A stretch of 64,000 nucleotides of DNA from positions 60,856 to 124,855 of the forward strand of contig NZ_VUKE01000015.1 of NCBI RefSeq assembly GCF_009193175.1, in the 5' to 3' direction. Under the pieces are notes generated by a model, which was given only the letters and a program-made list of their open reading frames with translations, was not told the DNA's origin and did not search any database. The position numbers were made by a program, and so were the translations under genes. Each line of letters begins with the position of its first letter. Position 1 is the first letter of the stretch. Positions 8,166 to 16,823 of the stretch are shown one piece after another. This DNA is from Georgenia ruanii (GTDB lineage Bacteria > Actinomycetota > Actinomycetes > Actinomycetales > Actinomycetaceae).

Positions 8166-9820
8166 CGCAGGTCCTCGGTGGTGGTGGGGTCCGCCTGGAA
8201 GTGGTGGACGGGGACGTGGAGGAGATGCAGGCCGCCGCGCCGCAGGGCCGCGGCCAGCGCCGGGGCGAGCTCGTCGGCGGAGGTCACCGCGTGGCCGGTG
8301 CCGCCGAAGGCGGTGGCCAGCGCCGCCCAGTCGGGCTGGGTGAGGTCGACGCCGACCGGCGGGATGCCGCGGTCGGCCTCGTTCTGCCGGATCTCGCCGT
8401 ACCCGCCGTTGTCGACGCACACCACGACGAGGTCGAGGCGCTGCTCGACGGCCGTGACCAGCTCCTGGACGGCGAACATCAGCGCGCCGTCGCCGATGAC
8501 GCACACCACCGGACGGTCGGGGGCCGCGACCTTGGCGCCGATCGAGGCCGGCAGGCCGTAGCCCAGCGTGGCGTAGGCGGGGGTGTAGAGCAGCGAGTGC
8601 GGGCGGTCCTGCCGCACGAAGGAGGCGGTGCCCAGGTAGGTGATCTGCGAGGAGTCGCCGCCCAGGATCGTGTCCGGCGGGAGTGCCGCGGCGACCGTCT
8701 CGGCGATCCGGGCCAGGGCGGGCGCCATCGCCCGGGCCTCCTCGCGCAGGGCCGCGCGGACCGGCGCCAGGTCGGCCGGCTCCGCCCGGTGGCCCGCGAG
8801 CGCGGCCACCAGCTGGGGCACGACGGCGGCGCTGTCGCCGACCAGCGCGAAGGTCGCCGGGACGTTCTTGTCCACCTGCGAGGCCACGATGTCGACGCGG
8901 ACCACGGCGCCGCCCGGCGCGATCGACCCGCCCCAGAGCTCGGCCTCGCCGATCTTCGAACCGACGACGAGCAGCACCTCCGCCTCGTTGCACACCCGCT
9001 GGGCGGTGGCGAGGCGGATGTCCGAGCCGAGGGAGAGTGGGTGGCTCTCGGGCACGGCGCCCTTGCCGTTGAGCGTGGTGACCACGGGCGCCTGCAGCAG
9101 CTCGGCCAGGTCGACGAGCGCGGCGCCCGCCCGCAACGACCCGCCGCCGGCGAGGATCACCGTGCGGCCCGAGGCGCGCAGCAGCCGCGCGGCCTCGGCC
9201 ACCTGGGCGTCCGCGGCGGCCCGCGGGGCCCGGCGCGGGCGCGGGTCGAGCAGGGCGGGCGGGCAGTTGCTGGGCCCCTCGAGGACGTTGAGCGGGATCT
9301 CGATGTGCACCGGGCGGGGCCGGCCGTAGCGGAACAGCTCGAACGCCTCGTGGATGGCCTCGACGGCCTCGGTGGCCGAGTGCACCCGGCGGCTCCACTC
9401 GACGATGGCCCCGGCGGCGCCGGTGGAGTCCTTCGTCTCGTGCAGGGAGCCGATGTCGGCGAACTCCTCGCCCTCGGGCACCCCGGGGGACAGGACGATG
9501 AGCGGGCGGGACTCGCAGTAGGCGGTCCCGGCCGCGGAGAGCGCGTTGAGCAGCCCCGGCCCGGAGGTGGTGATGACCACGCCGGGCAGCCCGGTCTGCT
9601 GGGCCCAGCCGTCGGCGGCGTAGCCCGCGCCCTGCTCGTGGCGGGAGGTCACCGGGTGGATGCCGAGGGGGGCCAGGTGCCGGTAGAGCTCGAGGTTGTG
9701 GGTGCCCGGGATGCCGAAGACGGTGTCGATGCCGTAGCCGCGCAGCGTCGCCATGACGGCGTAGCCGGCGTTCGCGGTCGCGAGGTCCTGGCCGGTGGTG
9801 GGCGCGTAGGTCTGTGTCAC
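8162..9820 (-). CDS. thiamine diphosphate-dependent enzyme, acetolactate synthase / 2-oxoacid decarboxylase-like
   Basis: The protein (552 residues) has the three-domain layout of the acetolactate synthase family. The activating glutamate is in RHEQGAGYAADGWA, and the ThDP/Mg motif runs from GDGALMF to VDNGGYGEIRQNE. The start (GIPGTHNLELYRHLAPLGI) is closer to the 5-guanidino-2-oxopentanoate decarboxylase (AruI) branch than to biosynthetic IlvB, and no small regulatory subunit lies nearby. I infer decarboxylation of a 2-oxoacid to an aldehyde, which the aldehyde dehydrogenase of the operon would oxidise. It starts 9 bases after the amidohydrolase gene and overlaps the M20 gene by 4 bases, so translation is probably coupled. 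Confidence 0.88.
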   Translation of the reverse strand: MTQTYAPTTGQDLATANAGYAVMATLRGYGIDTVFGIPGTHNLELYRHLAPLGIHPVTSRHEQGAGYAADGWAQQTGLPGVVITTSGPGLLNALSAAGTAYCESRPLIVLSPGVPEGEEFADIGSLHETKDSTGAAGAIVEWSRRVHSATEAVEAIHEAFELFRYGRPRPVHIEIPLNVLEGPSNCPPALLDPRPRRAPRAAADAQVAEAARLLRASGRTVILAGGGSLRAGAALVDLAELLQAPVVTTLNGKGAVPESHPLSLGSDIRLATAQRVCNEAEVLLVVGSKIGEAELWGGSIAPGGAVVRVDIVASQVDKNVPATFALVGDSAAVVPQLVAALAGHRAEPADLAPVRAALREEARAMAPALARIAETVAAALPPDTILGGDSSQITYLGTASFVRQDRPHSLLYTPAYATLGYGLPASIGAKVAAPDRPVVCVIGDGALMFAVQELVTAVEQRLDLVVVCVDNGGYGEIRQNEADRGIPPVGVDLTQPDWAALATAFGGTGHAVTSADELAPALAAALRRGGLHLLHVPVHHFQADPTTTEDLR

Positions 9821-9829
9821 GGATCCTCC

Positions 9830-11530
9830 TTAGGGGGTGACGAGCTCGGGGGCGGTCGCGGCGGTGTGCTGGCGCGCGCCGTCGACCCACGTCTCGAGGA
9901 CGGGGATGGCGGCGATGGTCTCCGGCGCCACCGTCAGGGGGTCGGCGCCGAGCACGACGAGGTCGGCGCGCTTGCCGGGCCGGAGCGAGCCGAGCTCGTC
10001 CTCCCGGCCCAGCGCCCGGGCGGCGTTGAGGGTGTGGGCGAGCAGGGCGTCGCGGGCGGAGATGCGCAGGCTGTCGGGGCCGAGGCGGTGCCCCTGGCGG
10101 GTCACGCGGGTGACGGCGGCCTGGATGGCCTCCAGCGGGCGGGGGTCGGCCACGGGGGCGTCGGAGCTGATGGTGACCGGGACCCCGGCGGCGACGAACT
10201 CGCCCAGGGGGTTGAACCGCTCCCCCGGCGTGCCGACGGCGGCGGTGACCCCCTCGCCCCAGTTGTAGTAGTGCTGGGGCTGGTTGACGGGGTAGATCCC
10301 GGCGCTGGCCATGCGGCCGATCTGCTCGGGCGTGGGCAGCCCGCAGTGCTCGATGCGGTGGCGGGCGTCGGGGTCGGGCCGCTCGGCCAGCGCCGCCTCG
10401 ATGGCCGAGATCACCATCTCCAGGGCGGTGGGCGACTGCGCGTGGGTGGCGGTCTGCAGCCCGACGGCGTGCGCCCGGCTGATGAGCGCGCCGTACTCGT
10501 CGGGCTCGTGGTACATCTGCCCGGTGCGGCACGGGTCGCCGACGTAGCCGTCGGGGAAGTAGGCGGTCCACCCGCCGAGGGTCCCGTCGGCGTAGAACTT
10601 GATGCCGGCGAAGCTCAGCCGCGAGTTGCCGAACTGCCCGTGCAGACCCATCTCGAGGGCCTCGTCGAGCAGGTGCGAGAGCAGGTACATGCTCACGCGG
10701 ACCTTGAGGTCGTCCTCCTCGGTCAGCCGCAGGTACATGTCGAGCTCGCGCCGGGAGACCTGCGCGTCGCCGATGGCGGTGACGCCGCCGGCGAGGAAGG
10801 CCTCCTGCGCCGCGCGCAGCTGCCGCAGGTGCTCCTCGGGGGCGTCGGCGAGGTGGAAGTTGGGGCCGTGGTGGCCGACCTTGACGCCCGAGACGCCGGT
10901 GAGGATGTTGCACGCGGCGTCCGACAGCTCGCCCGTCAGCTCGCCGTCGGCGTCGCGGAAGAACTCCCCGCCGGGCGGGTTGGGGGTGTCGCGGTCCACC
11001 CCGTAGCGGTCGAAGGTGAAGGAGTTGACGACGCCGCCGTGACCGGAGGCGTTCATGAGGTACACCTCGCGGTCGGTGGCGACCTCGTCCAGCTCGAAGC
11101 GGGTGGGGTGGCGTCCCTCGACCAGGTTGCGGTGCTCGTAGCCGTAGCCGCGCACCGGCCGGCCCGCCGGCGTGCGGGTGGCGGCCGCGCGGAGCAGGGC
11201 CACGATCTCCGGGATGGAGCGGGCCTGGTCCGGGCCGCAGTCCACCCAGGTCATCATCTGGCCGAACATGAGCGGGTGGGCGTGGGCGTCGATGAAGCCG
11301 GGCACGATCACCGCGTCGCCGAGGTCACGGACCTCGGCGGGCCGGCCGGCGAGCTCGAGCGCCTGCTCCTGGCACTGGGCGAGGGTGCCGACGGCGGCGA
11401 TCTGCGGGCCGACGAGGAGCAGCGCCTCGGCCGTGGGCCGGTCGGCGTCGAGGGTGTGGATGGTGCGGGCGGTCAGGACCAGCGGGTCGTGCCCGTAGGG
11501 GCGGGCGTCGAAGTGGGCGAGCTTGCGCAA
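9830..11530 (-). CDS. amidohydrolase family 3 protein (YtcJ-like)
   Basis: This 566-residue amidohydrolase has the TIM-barrel metal ligands GFIDAHAHPLMFGQ, a later HRIEHCGLP and the aspartate in TISSDAPVADPRPLEA. The C-terminal urease-like end reads RADLVVLGADPLTV. The length fits the YtcJ group, whose members hydrolyse N-formyl, carbamoyl or other small amides. No signal peptide is seen, so it acts in the cytosol. It lies between the hydroxyacid dehydrogenase (30 bases) and the ThDP enzyme (9 bases). The operon thus holds two unrelated amide hydrolases, suggesting a substrate with two removable groups or a family of related substrates. Confidence 0.88.
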   Translation of the reverse strand: MRKLAHFDARPYGHDPLVLTARTIHTLDADRPTAEALLLVGPQIAAVGTLAQCQEQALELAGRPAEVRDLGDAVIVPGFIDAHAHPLMFGQMMTWVDCGPDQARSIPEIVALLRAAATRTPAGRPVRGYGYEHRNLVEGRHPTRFELDEVATDREVYLMNASGHGGVVNSFTFDRYGVDRDTPNPPGGEFFRDADGELTGELSDAACNILTGVSGVKVGHHGPNFHLADAPEEHLRQLRAAQEAFLAGGVTAIGDAQVSRRELDMYLRLTEEDDLKVRVSMYLLSHLLDEALEMGLHGQFGNSRLSFAGIKFYADGTLGGWTAYFPDGYVGDPCRTGQMYHEPDEYGALISRAHAVGLQTATHAQSPTALEMVISAIEAALAERPDPDARHRIEHCGLPTPEQIGRMASAGIYPVNQPQHYYNWGEGVTAAVGTPGERFNPLGEFVAAGVPVTISSDAPVADPRPLEAIQAAVTRVTRQGHRLGPDSLRISARDALLAHTLNAARALGREDELGSLRPGKRADLVVLGADPLTVAPETIAAIPVLETWVDGARQHTAATAPELVTP

Positions 11531-11560
11531 GGTGGGTGTCCCGGGGATCGGTGTGAGAGG

Positions 11561-12565
11561 TCAGGGGAGCTCGGTGACGGGTGTGTCGGGGCGGCCGGTC
11601 GCGTGCCAGGTGAGCACGTTCTGCGCCTGCAGGCGCACGTACTCCCGATCGGTGACGTCCGAGAGGTAAGCGACGTGCGGCGTGACGAGGATCGCCGGGT
11701 GCCCGAGGAGGGGGTGGTCCGCCGGGGGCGGCTCCTCCTCGAGGACGTCCAGGCCGGCGCCGGCGAGGTGACCACCGTCGACGGCGGCGCGCACCGCGGG
11801 GGCGTCGACCAGCGCGCCGCGGCTGACGTTGACGAGGTAGGCGCCGGCCGGCATGCGGGCGAGGAAGGCGGCGTCGACGAGCCCCTCGGTCTCCGCGGTC
11901 AGCGGCATGTGCAGGGAGAGGACGTGCGAGGTGTCGCGCACCTCCTCCAGGCTCGCGCGGCGGACGCCGGCGCGGGCGAGCCGCTCGCGGGTCTCGGCGG
12001 TGTCCGGCAGCGCCGGGTCGAAGCCGACGATCTCGCCGAACACCGGCCGGGAGAGCTCGGCGAAGCGGGCGCCGATGCGGCCGAGGCCCAGCACGCCCAG
12101 GCGGGCCTGGCTGAGCCGCCGGGGCACGACGGCGTCGCGGACGTTCCACTCCCCGGCCTGCACGCGCTCGCCGTAGAACGGCAGGCGGCGGGTGACGGCG
12201 AGCGTGAGGGCGAGGGTGTGCGCGGCGACCTCCTCGGTCGCGGCCCCGGCGATGTGGGTCACCCAGACGCCGCGGCGGCGGGCCGCCTCGACGTCGACGT
12301 TGTCGTACCCCATGGACATCAGCGCGATGACCCGCAGCCGCGGCATCCGCGCGATCATGTCCGCCGTGATCTCCGCGTAGCCGACCAGCAGGGCCGTGGC
12401 GTCGGCGGCGCCGGCCACGATCGCCTCGGCGTCCTGGGTGTCGAGGTAGTCCACGGCGAACCCGCCGCGGCGCAGGGCGTCGGCGCCGGGGGCGAAGTCG
12501 GTGTCGTCCATGTCCGTGTAGACGGCCCTCAGGGTGGCGGTCACGGTGTGCAGGTCAGTGGACAT
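11561..12565 (-). CDS. D-isomer-specific 2-hydroxyacid dehydrogenase
   Basis: The protein has 334 residues and the two-domain fold of NAD-dependent D-2-hydroxyacid dehydrogenases. The Rossmann motif is [15 protein letters not shown]. The catalytic arginine is in [10 protein letters not shown], the glutamate in DVLEEEPPP and the histidine in [10 protein letters not shown], so the triad is complete. It interconverts a 2-oxoacid and a D-2-hydroxyacid. Its place next to a 2-oxoacid decarboxylase-like enzyme suggests that it supplies or drains the same 2-oxoacid. It overlaps the preceding ABC ATPase gene by 11 bases. C-terminal-binding-protein-like annotation is equally possible by similarity. Confidence 0.9.
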   Translation of the reverse strand: MSTDLHTVTATLRAVYTDMDDTDFAPGADALRRGGFAVDYLDTQDAEAIVAGAADATALLVGYAEITADMIARMPRLRVIALMSMGYDNVDVEAARRRGVWVTHIAGAATEEVAAHTLALTLAVTRRLPFYGERVQAGEWNVRDAVVPRRLSQARLGVLGLGRIGARFAELSRPVFGEIVGFDPALPDTAETRERLARAGVRRASLEEVRDTSHVLSLHMPLTAETEGLVDAAFLARMPAGAYLVNVSRGALVDAPAVRAAVDGGHLAGAGLDVLEEEPPPADHPLLGHPAILVTPHVAYLSDVTDREYVRLQAQNVLTWHATGRPDTPVTELP

Positions 12566-13322
12566 GGCTGAGGAACCGCCGCGTGCGCTCGTGCTGGGGG
12601 CTGGTGAAGAACTCCTCCGGGGCGGCTTGCTCCACGATGACGCCGCCGTCGAACAACGTGACCTCGTCGGCCACGCGCCGGGCGAAGCGCACCTCGTGGG
12701 TGACGACGATCATCGTCATGCCGCTCTCGGCGAGGCTCTCCATGACGTCGAGCACCTCGCCGACGAGCTCGGGGTCGAGCGCGGAGGTCGGCTCGTCGAA
12801 GAGCATCACCGAGGGGTTCATCACCAGGGCCCGGGCGATGGCGACGCGCTGCTGCTGGCCCCCGGACAGCTCGGAGGGGTAGTGCTCGGCCCGCTCGGCC
12901 AGGCCGACGCGCTCGAGCATGGCGAGGGACCGCTCGCGCGCCTCGTGGTGGGACACGCCCTGCACGGACGTCAGGCCCAGCATGACGTTGCGGGCCGCGG
13001 TCAGGTGCGGGAAGAGGTTGAAACGCTGGAACACCATGCCCACCTCGCGGCGCTGCACGGCGAGCTGGCGCTCGGGCAGGTGGACGGTGCGGCCGCGCTC
13101 CTCGCGCGCGCCCACCCGGCGGCCCTTGAGGATCAGCTCCCCGGCGTCGGCCGGCTCGAGCAGGGCCATCAGGCGCAGCATGGTGGACTTGCCGGACCCG
13201 GAGGGTCCGAGCACAGCCTTGACCTGGCCCTTGTCGACCTCGAAGTTCACGCCTTTGAGGACGTCGATGCCGTTGTAGGTCTTGTGGAGGTTGCGAACCT
13301 GGATGACCGGTTCCTGGGTCAT
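12555..13322 (-). CDS. amino-acid ABC transporter ATP-binding protein (GlnQ/HisP type)
   Basis: This 255-residue ATPase has Walker [10 protein letters not shown], the signature [15 protein letters not shown], Walker [13 protein letters not shown] and the H-loop [14 protein letters not shown]. It matches the polar amino acid uptake (PAAT) family. I chose the ATG at 13322, which is preceded by AGGAG at proper spacing. A GTG at 13355, overlapping the permease stop as GTGA, is a possible earlier start. It energises the permease and binding protein encoded just upstream in the operon. A 25-residue segment after [11 protein letters not shown] is an insertion relative to short GlnQ forms. Confidence 0.93.
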   Translation of the reverse strand: MTQEPVIQVRNLHKTYNGIDVLKGVNFEVDKGQVKAVLGPSGSGKSTMLRLMALLEPADAGELILKGRRVGAREERGRTVHLPERQLAVQRREVGMVFQRFNLFPHLTAARNVMLGLTSVQGVSHHEARERSLAMLERVGLAERAEHYPSELSGGQQQRVAIARALVMNPSVMLFDEPTSALDPELVGEVLDVMESLAESGMTMIVVTHEVRFARRVADEVTLFDGGVIVEQAAPEEFFTSPQHERTRRFLSHVH

Positions 13323-13351
13323 GGTGTGCTCCTGGATCGTCTCGGTGGCGC

Positions 13352-14092
13352 TCACGACAGCCCGCCCTTGCCCGCCGGCACGGCGGTGCGCGCCCGGACG
13401 GTCTTGGGCGCCCGGGCCGAGGTCCACGCGAACTTCCGCTCCACCCAGCCCTGCACGAGGGTGAGCAGGGTGACGATGACGAGGTAGTAGATGATGGCGG
13501 CGGCGTAGTACTCCGCGTACCGGAAGGTGATGTTGACGCCCACCTGCGCCGTCGTGAGCAGCTCGCGCAGGGAGATGACCGAGGCCAGCGAGGAGTACTT
13601 CACCAGCCCGATGAGCTCGTTGCCGGTGGGGGGCAGGGCGATCCGCACCGCCTGCGGCAGCACCACCTTGACCATGACCTTCGCCGGGGTCATGCCCAGC
13701 GCGCGGGCGGCCAGCGCCTGGCCGTCGTCCACGCTGGACAGTGCCGAACGGATGATCTCGGCCATGAACGCCGCCTCGACGATCCCGAGGCCGATGAAGG
13801 CGGCGATGAACGGCGTGAACCAGTCCTGGCGCAGCGCGGGGACGAGCTGGGGCAGGGCGTTCCACATGATCAGCAGGACCAGCAGCGCCGGGATGGCGCG
13901 GAAGAACCAGACGTAGGCCTTGGCCGGGCCCCGGAGGTACGCCTTGGTCGACGTGCGGCCGAGGGCCGCGAAGAAGCCGATGACGGTGGCGAGCACCAGG
14001 GCGAGGACGGCGACGGCGACGGAGAGCAGCGCGCCCTTGAGGTAGTCGGTGCTGAACAGCTGTTGGACGAAGATCGAGAAGTCGAAGATCAC
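13352..14092 (-). CDS. amino-acid ABC transporter permease (His/Glu/Gln/opine type)
   Basis: The protein has 246 residues with about five membrane helices and the cytoplasmic EAA-type loop ([21 protein letters not shown]) that docks to the ATPase. It matches the HisM/GlnP family, which forms homodimers or heterodimers. Only one permease gene is present, so a homodimer is likely. It lies 60 bases after the binding-protein gene, and that gap holds a perfect 14-bp hairpin. It probably imports the amino acid or acyl amino acid that the operon degrades. Confidence 0.93.
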   Translation of the reverse strand: MIFDFSIFVQQLFSTDYLKGALLSVAVAVLALVLATVIGFFAALGRTSTKAYLRGPAKAYVWFFRAIPALLVLLIMWNALPQLVPALRQDWFTPFIAAFIGLGIVEAAFMAEIIRSALSSVDDGQALAARALGMTPAKVMVKVVLPQAVRIALPPTGNELIGLVKYSSLASVISLRELLTTAQVGVNITFRYAEYYAAAIIYYLVIVTLLTLVQGWVERKFAWTSARAPKTVRARTAVPAGKGGLS

Positions 14093-14112
14093 GGGCGGGC
14101 TCCCTGCAGGGG

Positions 14113-14146
14113 CCGGGCGGCGCGCGAACGCTCGCGCGCCGCCCGG
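14113..14146. terminator. perfect 14-bp hairpin between binding-protein and permease genes
   Basis: CCGGGCGGCGCGCG at 14113-14126 pairs without mismatch with CGCGCGCCGCCCGG at 14133-14146 across a 6-base loop. There is no T-run. It sits just downstream of the binding-protein stop (14153) and before the permease start (14092). In ABC operons such a hairpin commonly protects the upstream message or stops part of the transcripts, giving more binding protein than membrane components. That role is inferred. Confidence 0.75.
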
Positions 14147-14152
14147 TGGCGG

Positions 14153-15028
14153 TCAGTAGACGTCGAGGATCGCGGCGTCGAGGTTGTACTTCTCGGCGAT
14201 CTCGGCGAGCGTCCCGTCGTCGTACAGCGCCTTGAACGCGTCGGTGATGGCCGGGGAGAGCGGGTCGTCCTTGCGGCTGAAGACCCCGAAGGTGGTGTCG
14301 GGGTCGAAGACGCCGTTCGCCACCTCGAGCTTGCCCGCGTTCTGGGTGGCCATGTAGGCGGCGGCGACGTTGGTCTCCACCAGCGCCTCGGCCTTGCCGT
14401 TGAGCACCGCCAGGACGGTCTCGGCGGTCTTGGGGTACTCGACCACCTTCGGCGCGTCCTTGCCGGCGGCCTTGCACTCCTCGGCCATCGCCTTGACGGT
14501 GGCGGCGTTGCTCGACGCGGCCTGCGTGGCGACGGTGCGCCCGCACAGGTCCAGCTTCTCCTTCAGCTCGCCCACCAGCTCCGGCTTCGCGAGCGCGGCG
14601 GGGCCGGCGTTCATGATCGCGCTCGCGTCGGCCACCTGCAGGCGCTCGGCGCTCATGTACAGGCCGCCGAGGATCATGTCGCAGCGGCTGCCCTGCAGGC
14701 CCGGCATGAGCCCGTCGAAGGAGGTGATCTCGAACTTGGGCTCGACGCCCCAGTGCTCGGCGAGGGCCCGTCCGGCGTCGGCGTCGAAGCCGACGATGTC
14801 CCCGCCCGAACCGTTGGCGTAGTACTCCAGCGGCGGGTACTCGGGGTCGATGCAGAAGGTCACCGCGCCGGGGGCGACGAGGCCCTCGGGCGCGTCGCTC
14901 GAGGCGGGTTGGGAGGAACCATCGACGCCTGCGGCGGCCGGCTGCTCGGTGGAGCTCGAGGCCGAACACGCGGCGAGGGCGACGGCAGCGACCGCAGTGG
15001 CCGCGGCAAGGGTACGGAGGGTCTTCAT
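14153..15028 (-). CDS. amino-acid ABC transporter substrate-binding lipoprotein
   Basis: I place the start at the ATG at 15028, giving a 291-residue lipoprotein. It has a short positive end, a hydrophobic stretch and the lipobox VALAAC, with GGAG upstream. The body is the bacterial extracellular solute-binding family 3 fold, with [36 protein letters not shown] and a later [12 protein letters not shown]. Family 3 proteins bind polar amino acids, opines or similar. It is the first gene of the nine-gene operon ending at 4124 and faces a 317-base leader region that holds a candidate promoter and a palindrome. The ligand cannot be read from sequence. Confidence 0.92.
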   Translation of the reverse strand: MKTLRTLAAATAVAAVALAACSASSSTEQPAAAGVDGSSQPASSDAPEGLVAPGAVTFCIDPEYPPLEYYANGSGGDIVGFDADAGRALAEHWGVEPKFEITSFDGLMPGLQGSRCDMILGGLYMSAERLQVADASAIMNAGPAALAKPELVGELKEKLDLCGRTVATQAASSNAATVKAMAEECKAAGKDAPKVVEYPKTAETVLAVLNGKAEALVETNVAAAYMATQNAGKLEVANGVFDPDTTFGVFSRKDDPLSPAITDAFKALYDDGTLAEIAEKYNLDAAILDVY

Positions 15029-15096
15029 GGATGCTCCAGGGGCTCTCGTCGGCAGATGCCCGCACCGTTGTCGGGCCGCTGACTGGGGTGACAACG

Positions 15097-15125
15097 AGTG
15101 TGCGTCAGGCCGCACCGTAAGTCAA
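15097..15125 (-). promoter_or_regulatory. candidate promoter of the nine-gene operon
   Basis: On the minus strand TTGACT (15125-15120) is followed 17 bases later by CACACT (15102-15097). The -35 matches the consensus at five of six positions and the -10 is weak. It points into the binding-protein gene and lies in the most AT-rich part of the gap. Confidence 0.4.
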
Positions 15126-15143
15126 CATTTTTGCGGTCAGATC

Positions 15144-15153
15144 ACACGCGTGT
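15144..15153. promoter_or_regulatory. palindrome ACACGCGTGT, possible operator
   Basis: A perfect 10-bp palindrome lies 18 bases upstream of the candidate -35. It could bind the operon's Lrp-type regulator or another dimeric protein. Its short length makes chance possible. Confidence 0.3.
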
Positions 15154-15279
15154 TGCACGTTTGTTTCCCGAAGCCCCATTCAGGCGGCGGTCCAACGCTG
15201 GATGCCCGCTTTGGCGAATGAGTTGCCGGGGGCGAGTGAGCTTCGCGGCGTGCCGCCCCGGGCACCGTTCGGCCGGGGC

Positions 15280-15328
15280 GCGAGCGCGGAACGGGCCGGC
15301 CGGGGGGCGAGCGCGGAATGGGCCGGCC
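15280..15328. repeat. two 22-bp direct repeats, one mismatch
   Basis: The same 22-base GC-rich unit (starting GCGAGCGCGGAA, ending GGGCCGGCC) occurs at 15280-15301 and 15307-15328, a 27-base period, with one C/T difference. It lies just downstream of the efflux gene stop. Its function is unknown. Confidence 0.7.
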
Positions 15329-15345
15329 GCGGGAGCGCCCCGCCG

Positions 15346-16581
15346 TCAGCGGGTGAGCCGCCGTGCGACCAGCGCCGCGGTCATCGCGAGGGTCGAGCAC
15401 AGGGCCATGAGCACCGCCATGGGGACGGCGGTGTGCTGCCCGGCGAGCCCGGTCAGCGGGCTCACAAGGCCGCCCGTGAGGAACTGCAGCAGGCCGATGA
15501 CCGCCGACCCGGCGCCGGCCCGCCCCGGCACGCGCGACTGGGCGAGCGCGACGGCGTTGCCCAGGATGAAGCCGTGACAGGTCGGGCTGACGAAGAACTG
15601 CACGAGGGTCGGCCACCCGGTGATCCCCGCCGCGATCAGGGCGAGTCCGCCGACGTTGACCGCGCACAGGACGCCGACCGCCACGAGCAGGATCGTGGCG
15701 GGGGCGAGCCGGTCGACCAGCCGCGCGTTGACGAGGCTGCCGAGGATGGCGCCGCCGGCGTTGACGGCGAACACCACCGAGTAGGCGAGGGCGGAGAACC
15801 CGAGGACGTTCTGCACCACGAACGAGGAGGCGGAGATGTAGGAGAACAGCGAGCCGAACGCCAGCGCGAACGCCAGGGCGTAGGCCATGAACGACGGCGT
15901 GCGCAGCACGATCCACGAGTTGCGGGCCGCCGCGGCCAGCCCGCCCCGGTGGCGCCGCGCCGACGGCAGGGTCTCCGGGACGACGAGCACCGAGCAGGCG
16001 AGCATGACCAGCCCGAAGCCGGCCAGCACCCAGAACACCGCCTGCCACGGGGCGACGGTGGCGATGACCCCGCCGAGCAGCGGGGCCACCACCGGCGCCA
16101 GGGAGGTGATGGTGGCCAGGATCGAGAAGAGCTTCGCGGCCTGCCGGCCATCCGCGATGTCCGAGACGACGGCGCGGGCGATGACGATCCCCGCCGCCCC
16201 CGAGACGCCCTGGACCACGCGCAGCGCGATGACCAGGCCGATGCTCGGGGCCAGCACGACGGCGACGGAAGTGAATAGGAACAGGACGTTGCCGGTCACC
16301 ATGAGCCGGTGCCGGCCCAGGACGTCGGAGACCGGCCCGAGGAGGAACTGGCCCAGCGCCATTCCGACCATGTAGGTGGTCAGGGTCAGCTGCACCGCCG
16401 CGGCGGAGGTGCCGAAGTACTCCGCCATGTGCGGCATGGACGCGAGGTACATGTCCGTGGCGAGCGGGCTGACCGCGCTGACGATGCCGAGGGCCCCCAC
16501 CAGCACCACCCGGTCCGCGGCACCGGGCAGGCGCAGCCGCGAGCGCATCGGCTCGTCGGCGGACTCGGCCGGCCCCGTCAC
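15346..16581 (-). CDS. Bcr/CflA-type MFS drug efflux transporter
   Basis: The protein (411 residues) has twelve predicted membrane helices and the Bcr/CflA signature region: SPLATDMYLASMPHMAEYFGT, then GQFLLGPVSDVLGRH, the MFS loop-2/3 motif. These proton-driven pumps export drugs or small metabolites such as cysteine or dipeptides. It is transcribed away from the alcohol dehydrogenase cluster and toward the nine-gene operon, separated from the latter by 317 bases, so it is probably its own unit. Substrates cannot be told from sequence. Confidence 0.9.
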   Translation of the reverse strand: MTGPAESADEPMRSRLRLPGAADRVVLVGALGIVSAVSPLATDMYLASMPHMAEYFGTSAAAVQLTLTTYMVGMALGQFLLGPVSDVLGRHRLMVTGNVLFLFTSVAVVLAPSIGLVIALRVVQGVSGAAGIVIARAVVSDIADGRQAAKLFSILATITSLAPVVAPLLGGVIATVAPWQAVFWVLAGFGLVMLACSVLVVPETLPSARRHRGGLAAAARNSWIVLRTPSFMAYALAFALAFGSLFSYISASSFVVQNVLGFSALAYSVVFAVNAGGAILGSLVNARLVDRLAPATILLVAVGVLCAVNVGGLALIAAGITGWPTLVQFFVSPTCHGFILGNAVALAQSRVPGRAGAGSAVIGLLQFLTGGLVSPLTGLAGQHTAVPMAVLMALCSTLAMTAALVARRLTR

Positions 16582-16823
16582 CGGGACACCTCGGGCAGCA
16601 CAGTGGCGACGATCACTCCCGGCATCCTAGGAAGCCCGGGCCGCGGGGCCCGCGGTGACCACGGCGTGGACACCCCACCGTGCCCGAGGACGCGGGGCCC
16701 CGGCCGGCGGCCCGGGCCGCCGCTCTCTCAGCAGCTGATAACGGCTCTGGCTGCGCGGGCGGGGTCCGGCCGACACTGCACCCACGGCATCGAGTCAGTG
16801 TTGACCGAGAGGCGGAACGCACC

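Larger units (their letters stand above)
15029..15345. other. 317-base intergenic region, leader of the nine-gene operon
   Basis: No gene is seen here. The half near the binding-protein gene is more AT-rich than its surroundings and holds a candidate promoter and a 10-bp palindrome. The half near the efflux gene holds a GC-rich pair of direct repeats. Each is listed separately. Confidence 0.6.

Noticed and set aside
6558..10913. 1451-residue minus-strand frame joined to the M20 gene
   Set aside because: Only the part from the ATG at 8165 matches a family; upstream it runs out of frame through the ThDP and amidohydrolase genes.
8150..12571. 1473-residue plus-strand open frame opposite the catabolic operon
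   Set aside because: It is antisense to four genes with clear family motifs. Its composition is Gly/Val/Asp/Arg-rich with no domain, as expected from high GC.
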